From Phylloscopus collybita (lineage: Eukaryota > Chordata > Aves > Passeriformes > Phylloscopidae), in the NCBI GenBank assembly GCA_027886175.1, contig JAJNNQ010000006.1, forward strand, positions 61,230,001 through 61,294,000: 64,000 nt of DNA, in the 5' to 3' direction. The position numbers and the translations under genes are program-made. The notes beneath the pieces were generated by a model. The model was given only the letters and a program-made list of their open reading frames with translations. It did no database searches and was not told the origin of the DNA. Positions 1 to 12,237 of the stretch are shown piece after piece; within the stretch, counting starts at the first letter, position 1; the number at the start of each line of letters is the position of its first letter.

Positions 1-805
1 AATCCTGGTTCCCAGTCCACATCCCATCCCATTTTTCTCCTTTTAGCCCCTTTCCCAATCCTCAGGATCTACCAGAGAACTTTCATCCACCCAAGAGACC
101 CTTGAACCCCCTGGAATGTGGGCTTGGCCCCATCCCATGGCCATGGACTCCCCCAGACATCCCTCCTTCCCTCTTTGTGGAGCCAGCTGGGCTCCTGGGG
201 TTTCCAAACTTCAGACAGCTCCAAATCCATCTGGATCAAGCCTGGAGGGAAGAAGCAGTGGAGCTCTCTGGGAAAAAGGAGCTTTATGGTAATTCTGGAG
301 CAGGGAACCAGACTTTCAGATGGGAGCCGATTTTTTGGAGGCTTGGAAAGGGATGAGGGAGCCCCAAATCCATGGGGAAAAGCAAGTGGGAACAGAGCAG
401 GAGGAGGATGAGGCTTGTCCCAGTCTGCCTGGTCAGATTCCATCTCACACCTGATGGATGCTGTCCAGGAGAAGACATTCCAAAGGATTCTTCACCCTTG
501 GATGAGCAGGAGGGGGTGGACATGGCCAGAGTTGAAGCATGAGGGGGACCTGGGGTGGTGTGGGAAGGCTCTGGAATGTCCAGGGATGGATGGAGGGGTT
601 GGGAGCCTGAGGGAGGGAGAGCAGCATCCTCATCCCTGTCCTTGCAGTGCTTTTCCTCAGGGATGTGGTGGTTCCAACTCCACACAAGATCAGATCCACA
701 AGTTCTGACTTGTGCCCCTCAGAACCCCGCCAAGAACCCCAGGAGGGCATGGACACAGAAATGAAACCAAATAAAGCTGTTTGGTGAAACAGAAATATTT
801 GGTCT
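1..805. other. Intergenic, nothing recognised
   Basis: No gene, RNA or transposon family is recognised. Short open frames exist on both strands but show no domain or splice pattern. An isolated AATAAA lies at 770-775 without a convincing exon upstream. Confidence 0.5.
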
Positions 806-1086
806 GCACAACTCCCTGCCAGGAGGGGCAGGGAAAGGAGGAGAGGAAATGGCCTCAAATGGCACCAGGGCAGGCTCAGGTTGGGGATTGGGAAAGGAAA
901 TTTCCCTGGCAGAGTGGTCAGGCCTTGGGATGAGCTGTCCAGGGAGGTTTGGAGTCCCTGGAATTGTCCCAGAGGAGTCTGGAGGTGGCCCTTGGGGACA
1001 GGGTTTGGCTGCTGCTGGTGCTGCTGGGGTGGCACTGGGTGACCCTGAGGGGCTCTTCCAGCCTTGGTGATTCCATGATGCTGTGA
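806..1086 (+). mobile_element. CR1 LINE 3' fragment
   Basis: Typical avian CR1 tail in sense orientation: 'gaggaaatggcctcaaa', then 'ccctggcagagtggtcagg', 'gatgagctgtccagggagg', and a final 'ggtgattccatgatg'. It is 5'-truncated, as nearly all CR1 copies are, and has no intact reverse transcriptase. Open frames inside it are incidental. Confidence 0.9.
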
Positions 1087-1159
1087 AAGACCAGGGGAGA
1101 CTCCAATGCTCTGAACACCGACAAAGAGAAGTGACAAACATTGCTGTCTGTGCCCAAAG

Positions 1160-1402
1160 CAGAGCAAGCAGGGCTGGCTGGGATCTTGGGAATCAGGAAT
1201 TGTTCCCTGGCAGGGTGGGCAGGCCCTGGCACAGGGTGCCCAGAGCAGCTGTGGCTGCCCCTGGATCCCTGGCAGTGCCCAAGGCCAGGTTGGACACTGG
1301 GGCTGGGAGCAGCCTGGGACACTGGGAGGTGCTCCTGGAGGACTGGATGAGCTTTAAGTTTCCTTCCAACCCAAATCATTCCATGATTCTATGATTCCAT
1401 GA
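1160..1402 (+). mobile_element. CR1 LINE 3' fragment
   Basis: A second sense CR1 tail, of the subfamily with 'ccctggcagggtgggcagg' and 'gtggctgcccctggatcc'. It ends in the diagnostic repeated octamer-like tail 'ccatgattctatgattcc' at about 1380-1400. Confidence 0.9.
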
Positions 1403-1469
1403 AATCGGGCTGTCACTGGGGATGGGAGGGGACACCAGAAATCCATGACCATGGTGGCTCCTGTGAGGA

Positions 1470-3182
1470 AGGATGAAGCTGGGCTGGATGAGATGGATGA
1501 GGGATGGGATGATTGAGGATAAACTGGATGAGGATAGGCTGGATGAGGTTGAGATGGATGAGGATGGGACTGATGAGGCTGAGCTGGATGAGGAGAAAAT
1601 AGATGAGGATGAGCTGGGTGAGGCTGAACTGGAAGAGGATGGGCTGAATAACGGTGAGGCTGGATGAAGATAAATTGGATGAGGATTAAGGTTAGGATAA
1701 ACTGGATGAGGGTAAATTGAATGAGGACGGGATGGGTGAGGCTGAGCTGGATGAGTAGAAAACGGATGAGGATAAACTGTATGAGGCTGAACTGGAAGAG
1801 GATGGGCTGGATAAAGAAAGATGGGCTGGATGAAGATGAGGCTGGATGAAGATGAGGCTGGATGAAGGTGAGGATGATGAGGGTTAGGATAAACTGGAGA
1901 GGATAAATTGGATGAGGATGGGCTGGATGAAGATGAGGCTGGATGAAGGTGAGGCTGAATGAGGATGGGCTGGATGAGGCTGAGCTGGAAGAGGATGGGC
2001 TGGATAAAGATGGGCTGGATGAAGGTGAGGATGATGAGGGTTAGGATAAACTGGAGAGGATAAATTGGATGAAGATGAGGCTGGATGAAGATGAGGCTGG
2101 ATGAGGCTGAACTGGATGAGGCTGAGCTGGAAGAGGATGGGCTGGATAAAGAAAGATGGGCTGGATGAAGATGAGGCTGGATGAAGATGAGGCTGGATGA
2201 GGCTGAGCTGGATGAGGTTGAGCTGGAAGAGGATGGGCTGGATAAAGAAAGATAGGCTGGATGAAGGTGAGGCTGGATGAAGATAAACTGGATGAGGATG
2301 ATGAGGGTTAGGATAAACTGGAGAGGATAAATTGGATGAAGATGAGGTTGGATGAGGCTGAACTGGATGAGGCTGAACTGGAAGAGGATGGGCTGGATGA
2401 GGCTGGGCTGGATGAGGCTGGGCTGGATGAAGATGAAGCTGGATGAGGCTGGGCTGGATGAGGCTGAGCTGGATAAGGCTGGGCTGGATGAAGCTGGGCT
2501 GGATGAAGATGAAGCTGGATGAGGCTGGGCTGGATGAGGCTGGGCTGGATGAGGCTGAACTGGAAGAGGATGGGCTGGATGAAGCTGGGCTGGATGAAGA
2601 TGAGGCTGGATGAGGCTGAGCTGGATGAGGCTGAGCTGGATGAGGCTGGGCTGGATGAGGCTGGGCTGGATGAGGCTGAGCTGGATGAGGCTGAGCTGGA
2701 AGAGGCTGGGCTGGATGAGGCTGGGCTGGATGAGGCTGAGCTGGATGAGGCTGAGCTGGAAGAGGCTGGGCTGGATGAAGATGAGGCTGGATGAGGCTGA
2801 GCTGGATGAGGCTGAGCTGGATGAGGCTGGGCTGGATGAGGCTGGGCTGGATGAGGCTGAGCTGGAAGAGGCTGGGCTGGATGAAGATGAGGCTGGATGA
2901 GGCTGAGCTGGATGAGGCTGGGCTGGATGAAGATGAGGCTGGATGAGGCTGAGCTGGATGAGGCTGGGCTGGATGAAGATGAGGCTGGATGAGGCTGAGC
3001 TGGAAGAGGCTGAGCTGGATGAGGCTGGGCTGGATGAGGCTGGGCTGGATGAGGCTGGGCTGGATGAGGCTGAGCTGGATGAGGCTGGGCTGGATGAGGC
3101 TGAGCTGGATGAGGCTGGGCTGGATGAGGCTGAGCTGGATGAGGCTGAGCTGGATGAGGCTGGGCTGGATGAGGCTGAGCTG
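1470..3182. repeat. 15-bp minisatellite (GATGAGGCTGAGCTG)n, about 1.7 kb
   Basis: A tandem array with a 15-bp unit. It is degenerate at the left (about 1470-2400, with AGGATA and AAGATA variants) and nearly perfect at the right (2400-3182). The unit is five codons long and lacks stops in several frames, so it produces long open frames on both strands (437 and 294 codons on minus; DEAEL-type repeats on plus). These are repeat artefacts. The right-hand homogeneity suggests recent expansion from that side. Confidence 0.95.
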
Positions 3183-4714
3183 CCTCAGCCAAACCACCTC
3201 AGACCTCTGGGCTGGGTTTAGTGTTGGGTAAAACCCCAGGGCAGTTGGGAGGCTTAGTAAGGCTCCGTCTGGAGCTTTGAGATGCAGAGTGAAAGTCCTT
3301 TATGACTCTTTTATTGCTTTTGAGCCCAGATCAAAGGCCCAGCTCTAATCTGATGCCATCCCTTTTATGTTCTTACCACCCACTTGTATCCAAAGTCAAC
3401 CCCTGCTCAGCCTCTTGGGCTGTGCAGGCTGGGTTGGTTTTTTGGGAGAGGTTTTCCAGGGTAATCGTCTGCTGCTCCTCGGTGGGAGGTTGAACCTTGG
3501 AAAGGAGCGAGGGGCAGAGACAAAATTGCATCATTATTTAGCATCCATGTGTTCCCTCGTTACGTTAATGAGGTGGGCGTTGTCAGGCCGAAAAAGCACA
3601 GGGTTGTATTTAAATTAAATTTTAATTTATTGGTGGTCAAATTTAGGCCTTTTATTACTCTCAGGGGGTGTTTGTAAATACAGATTTATACAGAAGTCAC
3701 AGAAGGCAGAAAATAGGGAATTCATGGATTTTCCTTCCCCAGTTGGAAATGTCACAATGTGATTTAATCTTCTTTTTTTATTTTTTTTTTTTCCTGGAAG
3801 CGAAAGCCACTGCTGGGAATCTCAATTTATTAAATGAATCTTCTTGGGCACCAATTTTATAAAGTGCCTGAAAGTGTGAACTGGACACAAAGGGGCCAAG
3901 ATGTTGAAGGGTGACAGTAAAAGCTCTGCTGACAGGAGGCTGTGTGGTCCAATTATTATAAAAATAAATAAATAAAGATGAAACCTAGGGAAAAAAAAAA
4001 GTTTGCAACTTCATGCCCAAACCTGATTCAAAAAGATGGAAAAACAAGAGTTCTGTGGAACTCTGGCTCTTGGAAAAAAACCAAACCTCATGGCTGGGGT
4101 TTTTTTTATTATTATTTTAATATTTATTTTCATTTCTTTTCATTTGATTGTTTTGTTTTATATCACTCTAAACCTGCTCATTTGAGGGCAACAGCTCCCA
4201 CGAGCCACCTAAAATCTGCAGCAATTCCCACCTGCCTGGGGATGGAATGAGGGGCTGGGGTTTTGAAAAAAAAGTGGGAACAAAAAGGACTGAAAAGAAG
4301 AGATGGAGATGTCTCAGCTCCTGGCAAATCAAAGAGCAGAGGGTTTGAGTTTGGATCTCTCTCAAAAGATTCCCTGGAACCCGACTGAAATGTTTGGAAT
4401 GTTTCCTTTCAGGTTCCTTGCACTTTGTAGTAGGAAACAAAGGAAAACTCAACCGTTAAAACAACAACAAAAAGAGCTTTTTTCAATAACAAGAGACGAA
4501 GGAGTTTCACCTAAGAAGCGCTGAAATAAAATCTTTTAATGCTCTGAAAATGCCTCTCTTGGGTTTTTTTACCTCACCTTAAGAGTAATCACTCAATTCA
4601 TCTCAGATCTGGGAGGTTTCTGACCGGCCAGGCCTTTGGATTTGACTCATTTTTGTTTGGCAGAGCAAGAGTTTTGAGTCCTTTTTATAAACAGAGAACT
4701 CAAATTAGTCACAT
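3183..4714. other. Intergenic, nothing recognised
   Basis: AT-richer sequence with poly-T and poly-A runs (about 3775-3795, 3990-4000, 4100-4115). No splice-flanked open frame, RNA gene or transposon is recognised. Confidence 0.5.
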
Positions 4715-4902
4715 AACCAGGAGCAGGCTGCCCAGAGAGGTTGATGATGCCCCTGGATCCCTGGCAGTGCCCAAGGCCAGGCTGGATGGAGCTTGGAGCA
4801 GCCTGGGATGGTGGAAGGTGTCCCTGCCCATGGCAGGGGTGGAATGGGATGATCTTTAAGATCCTTCCTAACCCAAACCATTCCAAGGCTCTACTTCATG
4901 GA
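4715..4902 (+). mobile_element. CR1 LINE 3' fragment
   Basis: Short sense CR1 tail: 'ggctgcccagagaggttgatg', then 'cctggatccctggcagtgcc', then 'cctaacccaaaccattccaagg'. It is truncated on the left. Confidence 0.85.
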
Positions 4903-5084
4903 AAAAATTGAGATGTCCAGAAACCCAGGTGAAATTAAATGAGTTGGAGGAACAGAGAATGAAAATCCCCAAGCAACCCAAACCTCTTTTCCATTAGAAG
5001 AGTCAGGGGGTGGGATTTTTTTCTTTTAAATCAGTTGCAAAATTCAAATTTAAAGGTGAATTGTGATGACAGAGGCACTTCAAA

Positions 5085-5460
5085 AAGACCTAAAGCTCAT
5101 CCCATTGCAAGGCAAACCATGGGCAGGGACAGCTCCCACTGTCCCAGGCTGCTCCCAGCCCCAGTGTCCAGCCTGGCCTTGGGCACTGCCAGGGATCCAG
5201 GGGCAGCCACAGCTGCTCTGGGCACCCTGTGCCAGGGCCTGCCCACCCTGCCAGGGAACAATTCCTGATTCCCAAGATCCCAGCCAGCCCTGCCCTGGGC
5301 ACTGGGAAGCCATTCCCTGGCTCCTGTCCCTCTGTCCCTTGTCCCCAGTCCCTCTGCAGCTCTCCTGGAGCCCCTTCAGGCCCTGCCAGGGGCTCGGAGC
5401 TCTCCCTGGAGCTTCTCCTCTCCAGCTGAGCACCCCCAGCTCTCCCAGCCTGGCTCTATA
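5085..5460 (-). mobile_element. CR1 LINE 3' fragment (left arm of inverted duplication)
   Basis: Antisense CR1 tail, starting with the reverse complement of the CR1 end ('gggcagggacagctcccac') and running to 'ctggagcttctcctctccagc'. With its right-hand flank it is the mirror image of the copy at 6225-6640. Confidence 0.9.
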
Positions 5461-5989
5461 GAGAAAAGGCTTGGAATGACAGGAATTCTCAAAGAGGAAT
5501 GTGGGATGACATCACCTCTGGAGTGGGCGGCACTGCTGCTTTCTAGGTGAGAAATTCTCTTTTTCTGCTTTTCCATGGAGTAAGGAGAGTGATGGATTTG
5601 GTCAGCAGGCAAATTCCAGAGCCTGCCTATTCCATAGTGGGAACACAAGTTCATCAGTTCACCAGTAGTGCTTCATTTTTTTTTTATTTTAATTTTTTTT
5701 TTGTTCCCAAGGGAACCTTTTATAACGTGCTAAAAATGTCTCATCATGGTCAAACACAACCAAAGATCTTCCTTAAAATCCCACCCCCTCTCTTGGGGTG
5801 TTTGCCTCGCCCAGCTCTTTGGAGATCATGGAATGTGACTCATGTTTGCTCCATCAACATTTTTAATACTTTTTTTTATTATTATTTTAAATATCAATTC
5901 TTTTTCAGAGCCTGAGGAGATGAGAATTTTTGTGGAAAAGGGCAAGGTGAGAGCAGGGTCAAACAGAGCTCAGGCAAAGCTGAACCAGG

Positions 5990-6150
5990 TCAGGTTCAGA
6001 TTGGACATTTGGAAATATTTCTGCCTGGAAGAGTGGTCAGGCATTGGAATGAGTCGCCCAGGGAGGTGGTGGAGTCTCCATCGAGGTAGGAAGAGACCTT
6101 CAGGATCATCCAGTCCCAACTCATTCCATCACCACCACCATCCCTGAGGG
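5990..6150 (+). mobile_element. CR1 LINE fragment in the palindrome spacer
   Basis: Sense CR1 words: 'ctggaagagtggtcagg', 'cattggaatgagtcgccc' and 'agggaggtggtggagtctcc', then 'cttcaggatcatccagtcc'. It is closer to the general avian CR1 consensus than the neighbouring copies. Confidence 0.75.
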
Positions 6151-6224
6151 GAGGAGCTCTCCTGATGTCATCCCACATTCCTCTTTGAGAATTCCTGTCA
6201 TTCCAAGCATCTGCTCTGGAGCCG

Positions 6225-6640
6225 GGTTGGGAGAGCTGGGGGTGCTCAGCTGGAGAGGAGAAGCTCCAGGGAGAGCTCAGAGCCCCTGGCAGGGCCTGAA
6301 GGGGCTCCAGGAGAGCTGCAGAGGGACTGGGGACAAGGGACAGAGGGACAGGAGCCAGGGAATGGCTTCCCAGTGCCCAGGGCAGGGCTGGCTGGGAGCT
6401 TGGGAATCAGGAATTGCTCCCTGGCAGGGTGGGCAGGCCCTGGCACAGGGTGCCCAGAGCAGCTGTGGCTGCCCCTGGATCCCTGGCAGTGCCCAAGGCC
6501 AGGTTGGACACTGGGGCTGGGAGCAGCCTGGGACAGTGGGAGGTGTCCCTGCCAGGGCAGGGGTGACACTGGATGGGCTTTAAGGTCCCTTCCAACCCAA
6601 CCCATTCCATGATTCCAGGATTCCATGGTTCCACGTTCTC
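6225..6640 (+). mobile_element. CR1 LINE 3' fragment (right arm)
   Basis: Sense CR1 from 'gagagctgggggtgctcagc' through 'ggcagtgcccaaggccagg' to 'ccattccatgattccagg'. It is the right arm of the inverted duplication. Confidence 0.92.
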
Positions 6641-6699
6641 AGCACCCACTATCAGAGACGTTTTACAAGGGCTTGCAGTGACAGGACAAGGAACAATGG

Positions 6700-6930
6700 C
6701 TTTAAACTGAAAGAGGGAAGGTTTAGACTTGGTCTTAGGAAGGAATTCTTCCCTGGCACAGATTTCCCAGAGAAGCTTTGGCTGCCTCTGGATCCCTGGA
6801 AGTGTCCAGGTTGGACACTGGGGCTGGGAGCAGCCTGGGACAGGGGAGGTGTCCCTGCCATGGCTGGGGTGGCACTGGGTGGGCTTTGAAGTCCCTTCCA
6901 ACCCAAACCATTCCATGATTCCATGACCTT
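6700..6930 (+). mobile_element. CR1 LINE 3' fragment
   Basis: Sense CR1 tail, more diverged than its neighbour, ending 'aacccaaaccattccatgat'. It begins within 'actgaaagagggaaggttt', a standard CR1 word. Confidence 0.88.
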
Positions 6931-7677
6931 GGAGCACGACTTCAGTATCAGGCCTGATCCCATCAAGGGAAGGCTCCCAAGGCAGGCTCACTGGTTTTGT
7001 TGGAAGGGAATTTTCTGCTCAGTTTTCCTCCTTTTTCCAGGAAAACCCTCCCATCTGCCTTTCAAAGTCCCAGTTTTTAAGTGGAATTTCATCCCTGTTC
7101 CCTTCTCTTTGCCTTCCCTTTGGTCTTAACAACACTGGAACCACTTGGGCACACATTTGTCTTTGGGGTTAAAGAGAATATCCTGCATTTATTGTCAAGT
7201 CAAGGATAACCCATGAAATCCTTTTGCCATTGATTATTTTGATGCATTTTCTGCATTTCCCTCGGCCATCCGGAGCTCCAATTTCCTCCCAGGCTGAACT
7301 TTGGCCTCTTGCTGAGGAATCTCTGCAAATTTCCTTGGAAAAATTCCAAGCATCAATTTTTTTCCACGTCCATCACCCTGCCCACAATTTGGGAGCAATG
7401 ATTTTGGCCTGTTTTTGCTACTTAGGGGCTAAATTCCTTCAGTTTTTCCACACCTTCAATCCATGTCTTTCTTGGAGTAGGTTGGGAATTTTTTTAATAT
7501 AGATTTTTGGTGTAAATATGAAGGATTTTCTGTGCAGCATAAAAATTATCCCTGGCAATTTAAAGTGGTTTATTTTCATTTGTTTGTTTGTTTTGTGGTT
7601 TTTTTTGTTTTTTTGTTTTTTTTTTTTAATATGGAGGCAATAGAAAAATTCAGGGATTTCAAATATAATGGCCCTTA
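6931..7677. other. Intergenic, nothing recognised
   Basis: Moderately AT-rich DNA with a T-rich tract at about 7595-7628. No gene or transposon is recognised. Confidence 0.5.
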
Positions 7678-7678
7678 A

Positions 7679-7721
<43 letters not shown>

Positions 7722-7905
7722 GTAAAATATAAAATAATTTTAAATACAAAATACAAAATATAAAATATATAATATAAAATATAAAATATAAAATATAAAA
7801 TATAAAGTATAAAATATAAAATATAAAATATAAAATATAAAATATAAAATATAAAATATAAAATATAAAATATAAAATATAAAATATAAAATATAAAATA
7901 AAAGA
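7678..7905. repeat. (AAT)n followed by (TATAAAATAT)n microsatellites
   Basis: About 14 AAT units near 7678-7718, then a run of a 10-bp unit TATAAAATAT to about 7900. It is pure AT. Open frames across it are artefacts. Confidence 0.95.
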
Positions 7906-9145
7906 GAGAGATGTAAGAAATATTTCAAAACTACTATCACAGTTATTCCCTTTTTTTCCCCAACATGAGCCTGGGATGGGAACAGCACTTGGAGAGAGAG
8001 CAGGAGAACCACAATGAAACGTGGTTGAACTGAAGACTTTGGACCAGATTCCTGCTCTTTTTCCTCAAATCCCACAAAACTGAGCTGCTTTTGCCCCAAA
8101 CACCAGCAGGGCTGAGAATCAAGGCGGTGTCATCCAGTTTTAGCCCCATCCCCTTGGAAGTTGGGAATTTTCTGTAACCAGGATTTGAAGTATCCCCGAA
8201 TTTGGCCGCCCACTCAGGAAAGATCTGGGAGCAGGTGCTCAGTCCTGGCTGGCTCCACCAAGGATTTGTGGGATTCTGATTCAGTGCCCAGTCATGATCC
8301 TGAACAAAAGGCTTTCAGAGAAATTCCAAGTGAAGGAATCCAGGAGGATGAAGTGACGGGAATGACGGTCCCGAAATGTGTTAAAAGGGATGAGGAGTTG
8401 GGAAAAAGCCAAAAAAACCCCCCAAGGGTTTTGTTCCTCCTGCTTCCCAGATCATCTGGTGGAGGAATCAGGGAGCAGAATCCTGCCTTTTAGAGGATAT
8501 TCCAACCAAGGGTTTGCTTGAACATATTAAAAGAATTCCTACAGAATAATCACTCCTGGATTAAAGTCTTGGGAATGCTGCCAGGAATTACAGCAAATGC
8601 CGATTTAAGTTTATCTTTTACGTGTCATGTTTTGGAGCTCCAAAGGCTGGCAAAAAATAGGAGAAAATCCTACAAAAAGGGAGAATTGTGCTGCTTGTTT
8701 GAGTCCAGCCTGATCCAGTCGGAATTCAGCGATCCTGGTGGGTCCCTTCCAACTCAGGATATTTCATAATTCAGGTCACAAGATGAAGTTTTGTGTTTCA
8801 CTTCCAAGGTTTGCCCTCTCTTCTCTCCCCATGCCTCCTGCCATTTACTTTATGGCCTCCTATTTATTTGATGCCTAAATCCCTGCTTTTAATTTCTGCT
8901 GGGAAAAAAACCCAAGAGGGATAAACAGTCACATTTCCTAAAAGAGGAGTCAGCACCCTCCTTCCTGTGATTCTGTGATTTATTAATATTAAGAATGTAG
9001 GAATTCTAGTGCTGGTCTCTACTGGGGAATCATTTCTAAGTTGTGGAAGGGAAAAATAAAGACGGCTTTCCTTTCTGGAAAAAAGATTTCCAAAAATTTC
9101 TGAATATCCGTATTATGGGTCAGTTTTGTTTAGCTGGACATTATT
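7906..9145. other. Intergenic, nothing recognised
   Basis: Non-repetitive DNA with no recognised gene. A 110-codon open frame at 8161-8493 (+) has no recognisable domain and no clear splice sites. Confidence 0.45.
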
Positions 9146-9560
9146 ATGGAATCAGGGAGTCATTTGGGTTGGAAGGGAACTTAAAGATCATCACTGTCCA
9201 CTGTTCCATGGGCAGGGACACCTCCCACTGTCCCAGGCTGCTCCCAGCCCCAGTGTCCAGCCTGGCCTTGGGCACTGCCAGGGATCCAGGGGCAGCCACA
9301 GCTGCTCTGGGCACCCTGTGCCAGGGCCTGCCCACCCTGCCAGGGAACAATTCCTGATTCCCAAGATCCCAGCCAGCCCTGCCCTCTGGCACTGGGAAGC
9401 CATTCCCTGGCTCCTGTCCCTCTGTCCCTTGTCCCCAGTCCCTCTCCAGCTCTCCTGGAGCCCCTTCAGGCCCTGCCAGGGGCTCTGAGCTCTCCCTGGA
9501 GCTTCTCCTCTCCAGCTGAGCACCCCCAGTTCTCCCAGCCTGGCTCCAGAGCAGAGGGGC
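9146..9560 (-). mobile_element. CR1 LINE 3' fragment
   Basis: Antisense CR1 tail opening with 'tggaatcagggagtcatttg' and 'ggttggaagggaacttaaag' (CR1 terminus) and running leftward in CR1 terms to 'cttctcctctccagctgagc'. Confidence 0.92.
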
Positions 9561-9954
9561 TCCAGCCCTCAGAGCATCCTGGACTCATTCCAATAGGTCC
9601 ACATTTTTCTGAAATTGGGAGCCCCAGAGTAGAGATTGGGAATCACCTTCCCTCCCTTCGCTGTCCAGGAAGCCAAGGGAATGAGCTGGGCCTACAACTC
9701 TTGCTTTACAAAGCTGAAGTTGGGAGAAATTAAACCTTCCTTGCCTAAACCCTGAGCCTGAGGTGCTTTAAGTGCTTCCAGCACCGGGAGCCTTCAGCTT
9801 TCCCTACATCTTCGTTTCACTGGAATATCCAGATGGAAACCACATTCCAAGGATGGTTCACTCCACACCAGAGTCAGGGAGCAGCCCCGGCATTGGGAAT
9901 TGTTGGAATCCATGAGGTTCTTCTGGTTCTCAGGATGAGGACTTCCTGGAGAGG
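9561..9954. other. Intergenic, nothing recognised
   Basis: No repeat family or gene recognised between two CR1 pieces. Confidence 0.45.
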
Positions 9955-10235
9955 TTCTCCTCTCCCTGAGAGCTGGAGAGGGACTGGGGACAAGGGCTGG
10001 AGGGACAGGAGCCAGGGAATGGCTTCCCATTGCCAGAGGGCAGGGCTGGCTGGGATCTTGGGCAGGAATTTTTCCCTGGCAGGGTGGGCAGGCCCTGGCA
10101 CAGGGTGCCCAGAGTGGATTACTCCTCTCTGCCCTGCTCCAGAGTGGATTATTCCTGTCTTATTTAATGGAATGGCTTATTAGCAGATCCATCCTTGTAG
10201 CTGGGGAGGAGAGCAGGAAAAATTGAAGCATTTCT
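9955..10235 (+). repeat. CR1 fragment joined to a locally duplicated segment
   Basis: CR1 words run to 'ggcacagggtgcccagag' (about 10113) and then switch to 'tggattactcctctctg', the segment also found at about 10848 and 12463. It is a partial, diverged member of the duplication family described at 10778-11060 and 12238-12670. Confidence 0.75.
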
Positions 10236-10777
10236 GAGCTGGGATTGTCTCAGGCTCTGCTCTCCCTTTCCCCCATCAGTCCAACATCAGCTCATGGAGC
10301 TCCAAGGATCCCACTGTGGGGCTCATTCCCACCCTGGAGAACATCACAGGAGAATTTTGAGGCTTTTAAAAGTTCCCTTGTGACCCTGCAGCTAAAAAAG
10401 TGCCAACCCACCTATTTTAAACCAACTCCTGTGGCAGGAACATGGAATATTTCACTATTCACAGACTGGTGAAGGAGCCTGTGGGCACCTGCAGACACCC
10501 AGGAGCACAAAGCCTTGTTTTAATCATTAATCCAGCCAAACTCAAGATTAAGTTGTCGTGTCCCAGCCTAACGTGCTGAAAAGATCAAGGCATTTAATGA
10601 AGTGTAAAATCCATCCCCACCGACGAGGCAAGAAAACGTCGCTCTCTCCAGGGAAAACTCTGTGCAGAAAATGTGGCTTTTTAATGAAAGTTCTTTGTGT
10701 CTGGTTCATATTCTGGGCCATGAGAACAGATTGGGGTTGCTGCTGTTGTTTTGGCACATTCACAGCCTGAAGGGCTG

Positions 10778-11060
10778 CACCACTTGATTTTTTTTTTTTT
10801 TTTTTTTTGCTAACAACTTGAACTCCTTGGCAGCCAGCCCCGCTCCAGAGTGGATTACTCCTCTCTTATTTAATGGGATGGTTCATTAGCAGATCCAGTC
10901 TTGTAGTTGGGGAGGAGAGCAGGAAAATTTGAAGGATTTCTGAGCTGCTTCATGCTCAGTTCACAGCTCTGGGAACTCAGAGCCAGCCTTGAGACACTCA
11001 GTTAATTACTCTCTGTCTCGGAGTGATTATTCCTGACCTGGCTTCCTCCTCATGGAGGTT
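10778..11060 (+). repeat. Local direct duplication, copy A
   Basis: From 'accacttgatttttt' with an expanded T run (about 10788-10808), through 'ggattactcctctcttattt' and 'ggttcattagcagatcc', to 'gcttcctcctcatggagg'. It matches 12238-12670 apart from a CR1 block present only in copy B. Confidence 0.85.
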
Positions 11061-12180
11061 AAACCTGGCCTAATTGTGGAGGCAGAATTAAAAAATCCCA
11101 ACCCTGAGAGGGCAAAGATTGACTGTGGGAGACTTTTCAAGCTCCGTTTTAAGATGGAGTTGGCAAAGGGCACCTGAATTTTAGGTTACCAGGGGAAAGG
11201 GCTGGAAAACACATTCTGGGAGGGGATGTTTGGGGTTTAGTCTGAGGAAGAAGAGACTCAGGGGGTTCTGAAGGCCTCTTCCAACACTGACAATTCCACG
11301 ATTTTGGGAAATGAGAGGTGACAGAGCTTGCCCAAATAACGCAGCAGATTTACAGAGCAATTCTCTCAAACTCGAGTTGTTCCGTGTGAGGACGCTTTGG
11401 GGAAGATTCCTCCCTCGCTCTCATAAATCCCAGCTTTAGGAATGGTTTAGAACTTAAAAATCATCATCATCATCATCATCCTACTGCAGCATTCCTTCCT
11501 TTCCAGACAACCATGCTGGTGTTGTCCAAGCTTTCCACATCTGCTGCAGGGCTCCTGTAAAATCCAGGTTTTCCTGACAACAAGTTGCCATCACACCCTG
11601 GATGTACCAGTAAACCTCAGTTTGCTCAAGACTCCACGAGTGGGCCAGGAATGTTCAGTGCCTCGTTCCTGTAACATTTACCCAGGAATATGAACTTCCA
11701 AGAGCAGAACACCACGTGCCTCTGGTGAGTAATAAAATACAGGATTTCCTTGCTGCTGGAATTGAATAACCTCATTCTGTCACTCACTGGAGGATATCAC
11801 CGGTTGCAAATCTCGGCTTTAAGGGAAAAGCACCGGAGGAAAAGGGAACAGGTGATTTTTAGCTTTAGGCTGGAGCTGTGAAAACTGTTGAAGGCATCCA
11901 TCTATGTGCATTTCTTTGCTCCTTGGAAAGGCTTTCCAAATGTAACTCTCTGCAGACGGTTGGAGGGGAGGAATAAAGGTGTAGTTGTCTGTGAGTAAAA
12001 TTCTGTTTGGTGGGAGGCTTTGACTCCATCTAAAGATTCCAAGCTTCCTCTCAGTGTAAGGCAGAGCAATCCCTGTGGAGCAGCTGTTCCCAGAGCCCCT
12101 GGCAAGGTTTGTGATGTTCCTTGCTCAGTGATGGTCACAGGCAGCTGCCCCTCTTGGAAGGATTTCGGTTTTACAGAATT
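11061..12180. other. Intergenic, nothing recognised
   Basis: Unique DNA with a short (ATC)n run at about 11461-11481. No gene or transposon is recognised. Confidence 0.45.
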
Positions 12181-12237
12181 CCAGGATCATCAAGGTGGGA
12201 AGAGCCCTTCAGGATCATCCAGTGCCACCTGAGCACC

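Larger units (their letters stand above)
5085..6640. repeat. Inverted duplication with ~430-bp arms and ~650-bp spacer
   Basis: The sequence at about 5469-5513 is the reverse complement of about 6162-6209, including non-CR1 DNA ('gatgtcatcccacattcc' in the right arm). The adjoining CR1 tails at 5085-5460 (minus) and 6225-6640 (plus) continue the mirror. Because unique flank is shared, this is an inverted duplication of one locus rather than two independent CR1 insertions. The spacer holds AT-rich sequence and another CR1 piece. Confidence 0.85.

Noticed and set aside
1884..3197. 437- and 294-codon minus-strand frames of Gln-Pro-His-Pro-Ala and Ser repeats
   Set aside because: They lie wholly within the 15-bp minisatellite, which has no stops in these frames; opposite frames are open too.
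5063..5461. Proline/alanine-rich frames in CR1 tails (also at 6185, 9126, 41735, 47317, 50377 and elsewhere)
   Set aside because: They recur wherever a CR1 3' tail occurs and do not correspond to the CR1 reverse transcriptase frame.
6130..6147. His-run open-frame end
   Set aside because: (CAC) run at the end of a CR1 fragment, not a protein feature.
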